This document shows positions 9,331 through 18,415 of a stretch of 64,000 bases of DNA, piece after piece (position 1 is the stretch's first letter; the number at the start of each line of letters is the position of its first letter). Location of the stretch: positions 54,448 through 118,447 of the forward strand of contig NZ_ATVM01000008.1 of NCBI RefSeq assembly GCF_000420725.1, written 5' to 3'. A model generated the notes under the pieces. It worked only from the letters and a program-made list of their open reading frames with translations, ran no database searches and had not been told where the DNA came from. This DNA comes from Marinococcus halotolerans DSM 16375 (GTDB lineage: Bacteria > Bacillota > Bacilli > Bacillales > Marinococcaceae). Made by a program: the position numbers and the translations under genes.

Positions 9331-9789
9331 TAACGACACCTCTTTTTGGATTAACTTTGCTTCTTTATTTATCGTAACACAACGCGCGGTAGGGAAACAG
9401 ACACCAGCAGCGGGGAAGGTCTCTTTTATATATCATGTGTATTTTCGTTGGAATATGGGAATGATATTAATACCGTGAGAGAATGTTTAAAAGTAGCACA
9501 TTTCAAATCTTTATTGTAAAATTTAAGTACTATTTCTATTAACACTCTATAATCCCCTTAACGCCTTATGCCCCTGCAGAATTGCTGTCATTTCTCCACA
9601 CAAAGTTTTACAGTGTTACTTAACGGGTATGGAAATGAATCTTCTTATCGAAGCTGTTCAATCCGGGCAGCAGAGTGCCGGAGCGTATCTAATTTTCCTA
9701 TGTTCACGTCCTATCTGCTCTATTTTCGATACAGCTCTCCATGCCTGCTGATAACGGTTGAAAATTTAACGAAACGAGAGGTGTGTTCC
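9331..9789. other. 460-base intergenic region, no gene seen
   Basis: This gap lies between divergent yqhT (minus) and yqhP (plus). In B. subtilis the homologous interval carries yqhQ, yqhR and yqhS (aroQ); I find none of them. The open frame that runs through it from 9568 has no ribosome site and low-complexity translation, and is only an upstream extension of yqhP. Promoters for both flanking genes must lie here, but I could not pick convincing boxes. Confidence 0.6.
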
Positions 9790-10161
9790 ATGCAGCAAGC
9801 GCTGAAAAATCCCATTGCCACTGTTGTGCTGGGACTTGCCATTTTAGGGGTGGGTTACCGGCTCGTAACAGATCCGCTCGGACTGCTTCTCTACCTTGTT
9901 ATTGGTGCAGCTATCGCTGTTGGTTTATATTTTCTTTTCACAAAGGTTATCATGAAACGCGCGATGATGAACCAATATCAAGCCGGCTCAAATGCCGCTT
10001 CCGGAAGACCCGGAGCAGCGAAAGGGAATCAGGCGAAAAATTTTAAGCAGGCCCAGAAGCAGCAGAAGAAAAAATCCGCTAAAAACTCCAGCAAACGGCG
10101 GAACGATGCAAATCTGAAAGTAATTCAGGGAAACAAAAACCGAAAAAAAGATCGGGCGTAA
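9790..10161 (+). CDS. yqhP: SA1362/YqhP family small membrane protein
   Basis: A 123-residue protein with two membrane segments (about residues 9-27 and 31-52) and a long, highly basic, Lys/Gln/Asn-rich cytoplasmic tail. It matches the YqhP/SA1362 family by topology and by position next to yqhT. Function unknown. The start ATG 9790 follows GAGAGGTG; the open frame extends far upstream but without homology. The gene ends in a convergent terminator shared with mntR. Confidence 0.75.
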   Translation: MQQALKNPIATVVLGLAILGVGYRLVTDPLGLLLYLVIGAAIAVGLYFLFTKVIMKRAMMNQYQAGSNAASGRPGAAKGNQAKNFKQAQKQQKKKSAKNSSKRRNDANLKVIQGNKNRKKDRA

Positions 10162-10184
10162 AATAAACGCCTGATCTTTTTATT
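10145..10184. terminator. Bidirectional terminator between yqhP and mntR
   Basis: AAAAAGATCGGGCGT pairs with ACGCCTGATCTTTTT across a 6-base loop, with A/T runs on both sides, serving the convergent yqhP and mntR genes. Confidence 0.85.
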
Positions 10185-10596
10185 CATACGAACGCTGAAT
10201 ATCGCGCAGCGCCTGCACGCGTTCGTCGTCATCTTCAAAATATTGAAGCACATCTCCGATCCGGTCAATCGCATCCCAGCTGAGATGATGTTCAATTCCT
10301 TCCACATCGGCGTATATTTTATCCTCTTCCACGCCGATAATATGTAAAAACTTCTCAAGCAGTTCATGCCTGTAAACCAGGCGCTTACCTATTTTATTTC
10401 CTTTTGAAGTCAGTACAAGCCCCCGATACCGTTCATAAATCAGATATTCCATTTTATCGAGTTTTTGGACCATTTTTGTTACTGAAGAAGGATGCACCTC
10501 GAGCGTCTCTGCAATATCTGAGACCCGCGCATAGCCTTTCGATTCAATCAGTTGATATATCCGCTCTAAATAATCTTCCATACTAGGAGTCGGCAT
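10180..10596 (-). CDS. mntR: Manganese-responsive transcriptional regulator MntR
   Basis: A DtxR-family repressor that senses Mn2+ and shuts off manganese uptake genes. The 138-residue form, starting at ATG 10596 with a GGAGGG-type site, keeps all the Mn2+ ligands of B. subtilis MntR at identical positions: D8, E11, H77, E99, E102 and H103. The winged helix covers residues 1-70 and the dimer domain the rest. An in-frame 13-residue upstream extension is not homologous. Target genes are not in this window. Confidence 0.96.
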   Translation of the reverse strand: MPTPSMEDYLERIYQLIESKGYARVSDIAETLEVHPSSVTKMVQKLDKMEYLIYERYRGLVLTSKGNKIGKRLVYRHELLEKFLHIIGVEEDKIYADVEGIEHHLSWDAIDRIGDVLQYFEDDDERVQALRDIQRSYE

Positions 10597-10831
10597 CGAG
10601 ACCCTCCAATAAATATGATAAAAACCGTCACACAAAAAAATTGGCTTTCTTCATTTTAACGAAACTATTTCTAAAAAACAAACCCTCTTTTTCTTATAAT
10701 TAACCCTTATTTCAAAATTGCCCTTAAGAAACTTTTTTGTTCACTTAATAATTCTTTCCCTTTTGAAGAGCTTTTCTTTTTTTCGCCACCGCAATCTTGT
10801 ACAATATAAAGTATTGAAGGAGGCAGCATTC

Positions 10832-11707
10832 ATGAGCTATGTGATGTATAACGAATCCATCATCCCAAAAGAGGAAGCCACTATTTCATTCGAAGACCGG
10901 GGTTATTATTTCGGCGACGGCATTTATGAAGTGATCCGGGTGTACAACGGGCAATTGTTTCTCCAGGAGGGTCATCTCGAGCGCTTTCAGGACAGTGCTT
11001 CTAAACTCGACCTGGTGGTTCCCTATTCCCTCGATACCATGAAATCGCTTCTCCGCCGGCTGATCGACAAAAACGAGCTTACCACGGGCTATATTTACTT
11101 TCAGCTGACCAGAGGGATCCAGGCCCGGGATCATTTGTATGAACGAGGTACCGCCCCTGTGTTAACCGGCTTTACAAAAACGGCCGGGGTGCCGTTTGCT
11201 AAACAGACCGACGGTATTGATGTGTACGCCACTGAAGACATCCGCTGGCTTCGCTGTGACATAAAAACCATTAATCTGCTTGGAAACGTGCTTGCTAAAC
11301 GCGCCGCTGAGGACCACCACTGCGCAGAGGCTCTTCAGCACCGCGGTGACGTTATTACGGAGGGTTCTTCCACTAACGCCTTTATTGTTAAAGATGAAAC
11401 GATTATTACCCATCCACAGAGCAATTATATTCTTGAAGGTATTACTAAACGCTATGTGCTTCAGCTTGCAAAACAGCTGAATATTCCCGTCGAACAACGT
11501 CCGTTTACTATTGAGGAGGCCCGAAAGGCTGACGAAATGTTTATGACGAGCACTTCAATCGAAATTGTGCCTGTGCGATCCATTCAGGGCTCCTTTGAAG
11601 CTGAGTACGGAGATTCTCCGGTAACGAGAGAGCTTCTTGGAGAATTCCGCCGAGAGGTCGAACTATTCGAAGCAGGCGACACCCAGCCGCTTGTGACCTA
11701 TAACTAA
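10832..11707 (+). CDS. dat: D-amino acid (D-alanine) aminotransferase
   Basis: A PLP enzyme of fold type IV that interconverts D-alanine and D-glutamate with their 2-oxo acids, supplying D-glutamate for peptidoglycan. The 291 residues have the catalytic lysine at position 145 (CDIKTINLLGN), the same number as in characterised Bacillus enzymes, and the phosphate-binding ITEGSSTNAF segment. The start is ATG 10832 behind GAAGGAGGC; the longer open frame upstream is AT-rich and non-homologous. Confidence 0.95.
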   Translation: MSYVMYNESIIPKEEATISFEDRGYYFGDGIYEVIRVYNGQLFLQEGHLERFQDSASKLDLVVPYSLDTMKSLLRRLIDKNELTTGYIYFQLTRGIQARDHLYERGTAPVLTGFTKTAGVPFAKQTDGIDVYATEDIRWLRCDIKTINLLGNVLAKRAAEDHHCAEALQHRGDVITEGSSTNAFIVKDETIITHPQSNYILEGITKRYVLQLAKQLNIPVEQRPFTIEEARKADEMFMTSTSIEIVPVRSIQGSFEAEYGDSPVTRELLGEFRREVELFEAGDTQPLVTYN

Positions 11708-11726
11708 GTATTTATGTATAATCAGT

Positions 11727-11757
11727 AAAAGACCGCTCCCGAGCGGTCTTTTGTCTT
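11727..11757. terminator. Terminator between dat and lipM
   Basis: AAAAGACCGCT pairs with AGCGGTCTTTT around a 3-base loop, followed by TTG and T-rich sequence. It can serve dat on the plus strand and lipM on the minus strand. Confidence 0.85.
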
Positions 11758-11783
11758 TTGATTGCATTGTTTTATGCTCTGTA

Positions 11784-12620
11784 TCAGCGCCTGAAATTCC
11801 ATTCCTCTGCCTGATAGCGCTCTGCAGCCAGTTTTTGAACCTCTTGCTGCTGGGCAGTGGTCAGCTGGTATTCTTCAAGGTTCGCATTCAGACCATCGGC
11901 AAACCCTTCCTTAAACGCCTCACGCAGATCGCCGAGTGTAAATGGTGTATCCGTCAGCTCGTTAATTGCTACAGCTTTGTTTTTAAATGCTTTCTGCATT
12001 CTTTCCCGCACGCGCCCGCTCGGGTATTTAAACAAATCAAACAATTTATCCTCATCAAGATCAAGAATAATCGAACCGTGCTGGAGAATAACGCCGCGCT
12101 GTCTCGTCTGGGCACTCCCGGCAATTTTCCGGTCCTCTACGACCAGCTCATACCACGACGAGGCGTCAAAACAGTTAGCCGAACGAGGATTCTTTAATGA
12201 ATCCTCTTCCTCCTTCGTCTTCGGCACGGAAAAATAAGCATCCAGACCGAGCTTTAAAAACCCCTGCAGAATGCCTTCCGAAAGCACGCGGTAGGCTTCG
12301 GTCACCGTTTCCGGCATTTCCGGATGTTCTTCTGAAACGATGATGCTGTAGGTCAGCTCCTGATCATGCAGAACCGCCCGGCCTCCCGTCGGCCGCCGTA
12401 CAAAGCCTACGCCGTGCTTTTTTACTGCCTCCATATCGATATCCTTTTTCGCCTTTTGAAAGTAACCGACCGACAGCGTCGGCGGATTCCATCCGTAAAA
12501 CCTTATTACCGGCGGAATCTGCCCTTCACTGTGCCACTGCAGGAGTTTTTCATCAAGTGCCATGTTGTAGGCCGGTGACTGATTACCTGAGTCTATAAAA
12601 AGCCAAGTATCTTTTGCCAT
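11784..12620 (-). CDS. lipM: Octanoyl-[GcvH]:protein N-octanoyltransferase LipM
   Basis: LipM moves octanoate from acyl carrier protein to GcvH, the first step of lipoate assembly in Bacilli. The protein is 278 residues, the same as B. subtilis LipM. The active-site cysteine is residue 150 in [13 protein letters not shown], and the conserved lysine lies in the KIAGSAQTR motif. The [20 protein letters not shown] block is typical of the BPL/LplA/LipB fold. Its position close to gcvT-gcvPA-gcvPB makes sense because glycine cleavage needs lipoylated GcvH. GcvH itself is not in the window. Confidence 0.94.
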   Translation of the reverse strand: MAKDTWLFIDSGNQSPAYNMALDEKLLQWHSEGQIPPVIRFYGWNPPTLSVGYFQKAKKDIDMEAVKKHGVGFVRRPTGGRAVLHDQELTYSIIVSEEHPEMPETVTEAYRVLSEGILQGFLKLGLDAYFSVPKTKEEEDSLKNPRSANCFDASSWYELVVEDRKIAGSAQTRQRGVILQHGSIILDLDEDKLFDLFKYPSGRVRERMQKAFKNKAVAINELTDTPFTLGDLREAFKEGFADGLNANLEEYQLTTAQQQEVQKLAAERYQAEEWNFRR

Positions 12621-12784
12621 TAATGTTCATCTCTCTTTCTCGATTTTTCCATTTCCATTGTAGCAGAGATCGCTGCTTTCCATATATAAAAATGACCGCC
12701 CGTTAATTAGAAATCTAGCAAAACAACAGGGTTATGCGTTATAATTAATTTGCAATCGACCTGGAAAGAGGTGAAATAATATAT

Positions 12785-13177
12785 ATGATATTTGAATGGT
12801 TATGGGTAGTGCTTATTGCAGTATTAGTTTTTCTTATTGTACGCCGGTTTGTCGGTCCGAAAGACTTAACTGCATTACCACAGGAAGATTTTATTAAAGG
12901 CTATCGTAAAGCCCAGCTTATCGATGTGCGGGAGCCGAAGGAATATGACGGCGGCCACATCCTCGGGGCCCGGAATATTCCTGTTTCCCAGATGAAGCAG
13001 CGGATGGTGGAGATCCGGGAAGACCAGCCTGTTTATTTATACTGTCAGTCAGGTATGCGTTCAAAGCAAGCTGCAAAATTGATCAAAAAGCATAAAGGGA
13101 ACCGGGATATCTATCACCTGAAAGGCGGCTTCAAGCGCTGGACAGGAAAAATCAGCAAAAAGAAAAAAAGCGCATAG
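12785..13177 (+). CDS. yqhL: Rhodanese-like sulfurtransferase, membrane anchored (YqhL)
   Basis: A 130-residue protein with one N-terminal membrane segment (residues 4-19) and a single rhodanese domain facing the cytosol. The persulfide-forming cysteine is residue 87 in YLYCQSGMRS, with the DVREPKEYDGGHI signature before it. It probably transfers sulfane sulfur; the acceptor is unknown. A ribosome site GAAAGAGGTG precedes the ATG. It sits between lipM and gcvPB as in B. subtilis. Confidence 0.9.
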   Translation: MIFEWLWVVLIAVLVFLIVRRFVGPKDLTALPQEDFIKGYRKAQLIDVREPKEYDGGHILGARNIPVSQMKQRMVEIREDQPVYLYCQSGMRSKQAAKLIKKHKGNRDIYHLKGGFKRWTGKISKKKKSA

Positions 13178-13190
13178 TTAAATAGTTAAA

Positions 13191-13221
13191 AGGAAGAGCG
13201 GGAGATGCTCTTCCTTTTTTG
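13191..13221 (+). terminator. Terminator after yqhL
   Basis: AGGAAGAGC and GCTCTTCCT pair around a short loop and are followed by six T. Confidence 0.85.
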
Positions 13222-13253
13222 TATTTTGAAGTTCGAAGACCTCATTGGCTTAT

Positions 13254-14735
13254 TTATTTCATCGATTTGAGCGACGTTTCGGTATTATATGTCAGCACTG
13301 GTTTACGTGCTGCCAGCGTCTCGTCCAGCCTTCCTACTACGGTGGTGTGAGGTGCTTCCTGTACCATTTCCGGGTCTTCCTCTGCTTCTTTGGCAATCCC
13401 GATCATGGCATCTGCGAACGCATCAAGCGTTTCTTTCGCCTCGGTTTCCGTCGGCTCGACCATCATGCACTCTTCGACGTTGATCGGAAAATAAATTGTT
13501 GGCGGATGGTAGCCATAGTCAAGCAGGCGTTTAGCCATGTCGAGTGTACGTACGCCGAGCTTCTTCTGGCGGCGGCCCGAAATCACAAACTCGTGCTTGC
13601 AGTGGCGGCCGTACGGAAGATCAAAATACGGCTCGAGCCGTCTCATTAAATAATTGGCGTTTAATACAGCATACTCCGACACTTTTTTGAGTCCCTCTGC
13701 ACCCATCGTACGGATGTACGTATAGGCACGCACGTTAATGCCAAAATTGCCGTAATACGGCTTCACGCGGCCGATGGAATGTGGACGGTCGTTGTCCCAG
13801 TAGTACGTATCATTTTCCTTCGTAAGTACCGGTCCGGGCAGATAAGGGATCAGCTCTTTTTTTACGCCAACCGGCCCGCTGCCGGGCCCTCCGCCTCCGT
13901 GAGGGCCGGTGAATGTTTTATGCAGGTTCAGGTGAACGACATCAAACCCCATGTCCCCGGGTCTTGTGATCCCCATGATGGCATTGGAGTTGGCTCCGTC
14001 ATAATAGAGCCGGCCGCCGGCCTGATGGATCGTATCGGCCATTTCCATAATATCTTCCTCAAACAAACCGAGTGTGTTCGGATTCGTGAGCATGAGAGCA
14101 GCTGTTTTTTCACTCGTTACTTCTTTTAAATGCTCAAGGTCCACCAGGCCGCGTGCATCGGTCCGGACCGTTACGTGATCGAATCCTGCTACCGTTGCTG
14201 AAGCAGGGTTCGTTCCGTGCGCAGAATCGGGAACGATTACTTCTGTGCGTTCTGTTTCCCCGTTAGCCTCGTGAAGCGCCCGGATCAGCATCAGACCGGT
14301 CCACTCTCCCTGGGCGCCGGCCGCCGGCTGCAGCGTCACTTCGTCCATACCGGTTATTTGGGCAAGCGCCTGCTGCAGGTCGTACATCATTTCGAGATTC
14401 CCCTGCACCTGCGCCTCCGGCTGGTATGGATGCGTAGCGGCAAAACCGGCCATACGGGCCGTTTCTTCATTGATTTTCGGATTATATTTCATCGTGCAGG
14501 ACCCGAGGGGGTAAAAGCCCGAATCTACTCCGTAATTCCGGTTCGAAAGCGCCGTATAATGACGCATTAACTGCAGCTCGGACACCTCCGGCAGGGCCGG
14601 CTCTTCCTCCCGGATGCTCCCCTCCGGCAAAATATCACTCAGACTTTGCTCAGGTATATTTGTCCCAGGGAGTGAGTACGCTACCCTCCCTGGTTTACTT
14701 TGTTCGAAAATTAACGGCTGGTTAGGCTGTTTCAT
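13254..14735 (-). CDS. gcvPB: Glycine dehydrogenase (decarboxylating) subunit 2
   Basis: The C-terminal half of P-protein, split from GcvPA as is normal in Firmicutes. It decarboxylates glycine with PLP and passes the aminomethyl group to lipoyl-GcvH. The 493 residues carry the PLP lysine in [17 protein letters not shown] near residue 265. ATG 14735 follows TTTGGAGGTG; an in-frame extension of 9 residues was rejected. The start lies inside the end of gcvPA (14-base overlap), so the two subunits are translationally coupled. Confidence 0.96.
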   Translation of the reverse strand: MKQPNQPLIFEQSKPGRVAYSLPGTNIPEQSLSDILPEGSIREEEPALPEVSELQLMRHYTALSNRNYGVDSGFYPLGSCTMKYNPKINEETARMAGFAATHPYQPEAQVQGNLEMMYDLQQALAQITGMDEVTLQPAAGAQGEWTGLMLIRALHEANGETERTEVIVPDSAHGTNPASATVAGFDHVTVRTDARGLVDLEHLKEVTSEKTAALMLTNPNTLGLFEEDIMEMADTIHQAGGRLYYDGANSNAIMGITRPGDMGFDVVHLNLHKTFTGPHGGGGPGSGPVGVKKELIPYLPGPVLTKENDTYYWDNDRPHSIGRVKPYYGNFGINVRAYTYIRTMGAEGLKKVSEYAVLNANYLMRRLEPYFDLPYGRHCKHEFVISGRRQKKLGVRTLDMAKRLLDYGYHPPTIYFPINVEECMMVEPTETEAKETLDAFADAMIGIAKEAEEDPEMVQEAPHTTVVGRLDETLAARKPVLTYNTETSLKSMK

Positions 14736-16083
14736 GTACGAGCACCTCCAAATGTTTAGCAAAGGTTTCCAGCTGTTCTCTTGTCCGGAGTTCGGTCACG
14801 CATACGAGCATCTGTCCGTTTTTATCTCTAGAGACCTCCCCTAAATCATACCCGCCGATGATCCCGTGTTTGAAAAGCTGTTCGTTCACTTCTGCCACAG
14901 GGCGGCCGAGATTAATCACAAATTCATTAAAGGATGGGGCTTCATAGACAAGCTGGATACCCTTTTGTTTGAGCAGTTGTTTAAAGAAATGAGCGCCTTT
15001 AACATTTCGTTCGGCCGTTTCCTTCAGGCCTTTTTTACCGAGAGCCGTCATCGCCACAGAAGCAGCCAGCGCGTTCAGAGCCTGGTTTGAACAAATGTTG
15101 GAGGTTGCTTTATCCCGGCGGATATGCTGCTCTCTTGCCTGCAGCGTCAGTACGTATCCCCGGCTTCCGTCTTCATCTTCCGTCTGTCCGACTAGACGCC
15201 CGGGAACTTTCCGGATATGCTTTTTAGTGGTGGCAAAAAATCCGCAGTGCGGGCCGCCAAACTGCATTGGAATACCAAGCGGCTGGGCGTCTCCTGCCAC
15301 AATATCCGCCCCGAAACGTCCCGGCGGTGTCAGAACGCCGAGCGCAAGAGGGTTTGCCGAGACAATCATCAGCGAGTTTTCTTTATCGGCTGCCTTCCTT
15401 ACAGCAGCTAAATCTTCAATAGTGCCGTAAAAGTTCGGGTACTGCACGATCACTCCTGCAGTGTCAGCATCAACCATGTCTTCAAGCTTATCGAGGTCTG
15501 TCTGTCCGTCCTTTTCGGGAACAATTTTCACTGTGATCCCGGGACCTGAAGCGTATGTTTTCAATACGTCGAGCGCTTCGGGATGAATCGTTTCAGAGAC
15601 GACAATGGTACGCCGTTTCCCCCTGTTTTCACTTGCAGCCATCAGCGCTGCTTCTGCAAGCGCCGTCGGGCCGTCATACATAGATGAATTAGCGATATCC
15701 ATTCCTGTAAGTTCACTGACCATCGTTTGAAATTCGAAGATTGCCTGCAGCTCGCCCTGCGAAATTTCGGGCTGGTACGGAGTATACGCCGTGTAGAATT
15801 CCGAGCGCCGGAGCACGTGATCAACGACTGTCGGTATATAATGCTCGTACACCCCTGCTCCGAGGTAGGAGACGCAGTCCTGCACGTTAGCATTCCTGTC
15901 ACTGAGGCGTTTCATTTCCTTTAGAAGGTCCGTTTCCCCAAGGGCATTCTGCAGCTCCATTTCTCCGGAAAAACGAATATTTTCCGGCACGTCCTCAAAC
16001 AATTCATCGATCGAATCCACACCGATTGTTTTAAGCATTTCTTCCTTATCCTCGCCGGTAACCGGCAGGTAGCGATAATCCAT
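14722..16083 (-). CDS. gcvPA: Glycine dehydrogenase (decarboxylating) subunit 1
   Basis: The N-terminal half of the P-protein of the glycine cleavage system; it forms the heterotetramer with GcvPB. At 453 residues it is the usual length. Family blocks seen include [20 protein letters not shown] near residue 115 and [14 protein letters not shown] near 325. ATG 16083 has a GGAGGCG site, 17 bases after the gcvT stop. It is part of the operon controlled by the glycine riboswitch. Confidence 0.96.
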   Translation of the reverse strand: MDYRYLPVTGEDKEEMLKTIGVDSIDELFEDVPENIRFSGEMELQNALGETDLLKEMKRLSDRNANVQDCVSYLGAGVYEHYIPTVVDHVLRRSEFYTAYTPYQPEISQGELQAIFEFQTMVSELTGMDIANSSMYDGPTALAEAALMAASENRGKRRTIVVSETIHPEALDVLKTYASGPGITVKIVPEKDGQTDLDKLEDMVDADTAGVIVQYPNFYGTIEDLAAVRKAADKENSLMIVSANPLALGVLTPPGRFGADIVAGDAQPLGIPMQFGGPHCGFFATTKKHIRKVPGRLVGQTEDEDGSRGYVLTLQAREQHIRRDKATSNICSNQALNALAASVAMTALGKKGLKETAERNVKGAHFFKQLLKQKGIQLVYEAPSFNEFVINLGRPVAEVNEQLFKHGIIGGYDLGEVSRDKNGQMLVCVTELRTREQLETFAKHLEVLVHETA

Positions 16084-16100
16084 TCTGACGCCTCCTCTGT

Positions 16101-17207
16101 TTATTTTTCCCGTTTATAAAAAGGCACAGCTGCCACTTTCGCCCGTTTAGCTTTGCCCCGCACGTCTACTTCGACAGCCTGACCCTGGTTCGTCCATTCG
16201 ATATTCAGAAGTGCAAGCCCTACGTTTGTTTTCAGCGTCGGTGAGTGAGTGCCGGTAGTGACCCATCCGATTTCCGCTCCGTCATCGTCCTGCACCCTGT
16301 AACCCGGGCGCGGGATTGCTTTATCAACCATTTCAATGCCGACGAGCTTACGTTTTAAGCCTGCTTCTTTTTGTGTTTTTAAAGCCTCTTTACCAATAAA
16401 ATCGTCTTCCTGCTTCAGCTTTACGCAAAAGCCAATGCCTGCCTCAAGCGGCGTAATATCTGCGCTCAGCTCCTGGCCGTACAGCGGCAGTTTTGCTTCA
16501 AATCTTAAGGTGTCTCTCGCGCCAAGACCGCATGGAAGGATCCCTTCAGATTCTCCTGCTTCCATGATTGTCTCCCAGCAGCGGATGGCTTCCCCAGCCG
16601 GGCAGTATAATTCAAAACCGTCTTCTCCGGTATAACCGGTTCTTGATATGATGATATTTTCGGCTTCTCCGACGGAAGCGCCGGCAGCAAAACGAAAAGG
16701 CATTATCTCTGCAAGAGAAGCATCGGTTACTTTCTGCAGCACCGTTTCTGCCCTCGGGCCCTGCACGGCAAGTAGCGCTGTATCTTCTGAAATATCAGTA
16801 ATACTTACGTTTTTCGTTACGTGGCGACGCAGCCACTCCAGATCCTTTTCAATGTTGGCTGCGTTTAACACGAGCATATATTTTTCTTTTTCAAGCTGGT
16901 ATACGAGCAGATCATCAACCGTGCCTCCATCTTCATAGCACATAGCGGTATACAGCGCTTTTCCGGGCTCTGCATTTTTTATGTTATTTGTGAGCATGTA
17001 CTGCAGAAATTCAGCAGCATCCTCGCCATCCACGATCGTCTCGCCCATATGGGAAACATCGAACAGACCGACCTTTGTACGCACTGCCTCATGTTCATTT
17101 TTAATGCCGGAAAACTGAACTGCCATTTCCCATCCGCCAAAATCGACGGTTTTTGCTCCGTATTTCTCGTACACGGGAAACAAGGGGGTTCGTTTTAATT
17201 CTGCCAA
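16101..17207 (-). CDS. gcvT: Glycine cleavage system T-protein (aminomethyltransferase)
   Basis: GcvT releases ammonia from the aminomethyl-lipoyl intermediate and forms 5,10-methylene-tetrahydrofolate, the substrate that FolD processes. I place the start at TTG 17207, 5 bases after GAGGTGA, giving 368 residues that begin MAELKRTPLF as in the family; an in-frame ATG 17 codons upstream gives a non-homologous extension into the riboswitch terminator. FDVSHMGE, the folate-site RTGYTGEDGFE block and CGLGARDTLRFEAKLPLYG are all present. Confidence 0.95.
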   Translation of the reverse strand: MAELKRTPLFPVYEKYGAKTVDFGGWEMAVQFSGIKNEHEAVRTKVGLFDVSHMGETIVDGEDAAEFLQYMLTNNIKNAEPGKALYTAMCYEDGGTVDDLLVYQLEKEKYMLVLNAANIEKDLEWLRRHVTKNVSITDISEDTALLAVQGPRAETVLQKVTDASLAEIMPFRFAAGASVGEAENIIISRTGYTGEDGFELYCPAGEAIRCWETIMEAGESEGILPCGLGARDTLRFEAKLPLYGQELSADITPLEAGIGFCVKLKQEDDFIGKEALKTQKEAGLKRKLVGIEMVDKAIPRPGYRVQDDDGAEIGWVTTGTHSPTLKTNVGLALLNIEWTNQGQAVEVDVRGKAKRAKVAAVPFYKREK

Positions 17208-17257
17208 GAAAATCACCTCATTCATTGTTTTCTGAAAAATCAAAACAGAAAAAAGCA

Positions 17258-17297
17258 TAAAAAAGACAGAACTCCATAAACTATGGAAGCTCTGTCC
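17258..17297 (-). terminator. Expression-platform terminator of the glycine riboswitch
   Basis: GACAGAGCTTCCATA (minus strand) pairs with the near-complementary TATGGAGTTCTGTC and is followed by TTTTTT. The left arm contains the GGACAGAG end of the second aptamer, so glycine binding would compete with terminator formation and allow gcv transcription. Confidence 0.85.
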
Positions 17298-17462
17298 TAT
17301 AACCAGAAAGTTTCTCCTTTCCGTTTTACGGAAAGAGTGTCTTCGTGGGTGGCTTCTAAAAGAAGCGCTCTCCAGAGGAGCGTCCAGTAAGAGTCTGTTT
17401 GCCTGAGAGATTCACCTGTTACGGCTTGCTCCTTCGGCGCTGCCTGGCAGTCTCTCCCCTTA
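17285..17462 (-). promoter_or_regulatory. Tandem glycine riboswitch upstream of gcvT
   Basis: The leader of gcvT on the minus strand has a canonical first aptamer: GGGGAGAGA, GCGCCGAAGGAGCAAGCC, then AATCTCTCAGGCAAA and a GACTCTTACTGGACG closing segment. A linker with CTCTGGAGAGC leads into a second aptamer that keeps the frame of the motif and the final GGACAGAG, but its core is altered (CCACCCACGAAG in place of the usual CACCGAAGG, and CTTTCTGG in place of CTCTCAGG). Binding of glycine should prevent the following terminator and turn on gcvT-gcvPA-gcvPB. A TATAAT-like -10 (17476-17481) lies just upstream. Confidence 0.92.
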
Positions 17463-17661
17463 CCATCATCCGCGCATTATATGTACATCGTTATTTGCTC
17501 ATATTCTATCACTAATTCAGATAAAAACCAATGCTGAAAAAATTAAACCGAACATTGCCTGCAAATTTTTCTTTAATATTCGTGCCTCCCTTTGGATCAG
17601 TCATTTCTTCTCATCGAAATATTGTTTATACTAAAACCAGCACAAAAAATGGAGGGAAACT

Positions 17662-18303
17662 ATGAACTGGAAACAGCTTCCGCTTGGACCACTGCAGACA
17701 AACTGCTATGTTCTGTACGATAATGATAAAAACGCCGTTATTATTGACCCGGCTGGTGATGCCGATAAACTGCTCACCTATCTTCAGGAAAACGACCTGC
17801 ACCCTGTCGTCATTCTGTTAACACATGCCCATTTTGATCACATCGGCGCGCTTGACGCTGTGCGGGATGCCTATAATATTCCTGTTTATCTTCATGATCA
17901 GGAAAGTGACTGGCTCGGAGATCCCCAGAAAAATGGGTCTGGTCGCATGATGCCGGAGGCTGCGTTTACTACCAGACCCGCTGATCACCTGCTGCAGGCT
18001 GAAGGCACGCTTCAATTCGGCAGCTTTGAATTCCAGTGGCTCCATACGCCTGGTCATTCACCAGGAAGTATATCTTACTGGCATAAAGAAACGAACACGG
18101 TGTTCTCCGGCGATGTATTATTTTCAGGCGGTGTCGGCCGGACCGACCTATACGGAGGAGATATGGATACGCTTCTAGCCTCCATTCACGAACAGCTGCT
18201 TGAACTCCCGGAAAATACGGTAGTAGCCTGTGGTCACGGGCCTTTCACCGATATCGCAGCCGAAATGGACTCCAATCCGTTCATTAATGGGTTTGGCGCA
18301 TAA
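17662..18303 (+). CDS. yqgX: Metallo-beta-lactamase fold hydrolase (YqgX-like)
   Basis: A 213-residue cytosolic metallo-beta-lactamase fold protein of the glyoxalase II branch. The zinc motif THAHFDH is at residues 54-60, with HTPGHSPGS near 132 and the closing GHGP near 195. The likely substrate is a thioester of bacillithiol or a related thiol; the exact substrate cannot be read from sequence. ATG 17662 follows GGAGGG and it is a single-gene unit ended by a terminator. Confidence 0.88.
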   Translation: MNWKQLPLGPLQTNCYVLYDNDKNAVIIDPAGDADKLLTYLQENDLHPVVILLTHAHFDHIGALDAVRDAYNIPVYLHDQESDWLGDPQKNGSGRMMPEAAFTTRPADHLLQAEGTLQFGSFEFQWLHTPGHSPGSISYWHKETNTVFSGDVLFSGGVGRTDLYGGDMDTLLASIHEQLLELPENTVVACGHGPFTDIAAEMDSNPFINGFGA

Positions 18304-18311
18304 TAAGTAAA

Positions 18312-18343
18312 AGGACCTCTGTTTAAAACTAGAGGTCTTTTTA
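18312..18343 (+). terminator. Terminator after yqgX
   Basis: GACCTCT (18314-18320) and AGAGGTC (18331-18337) pair around a 10-base loop and are followed by TTTTT. Confidence 0.8.
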
Positions 18344-18415
18344 TTTATTCATTACAGTAATTGAAATTATTTACGCTTTCCGCCTGTTTTCAGGCGGGAT
18401 TTACTTTCATATGCA

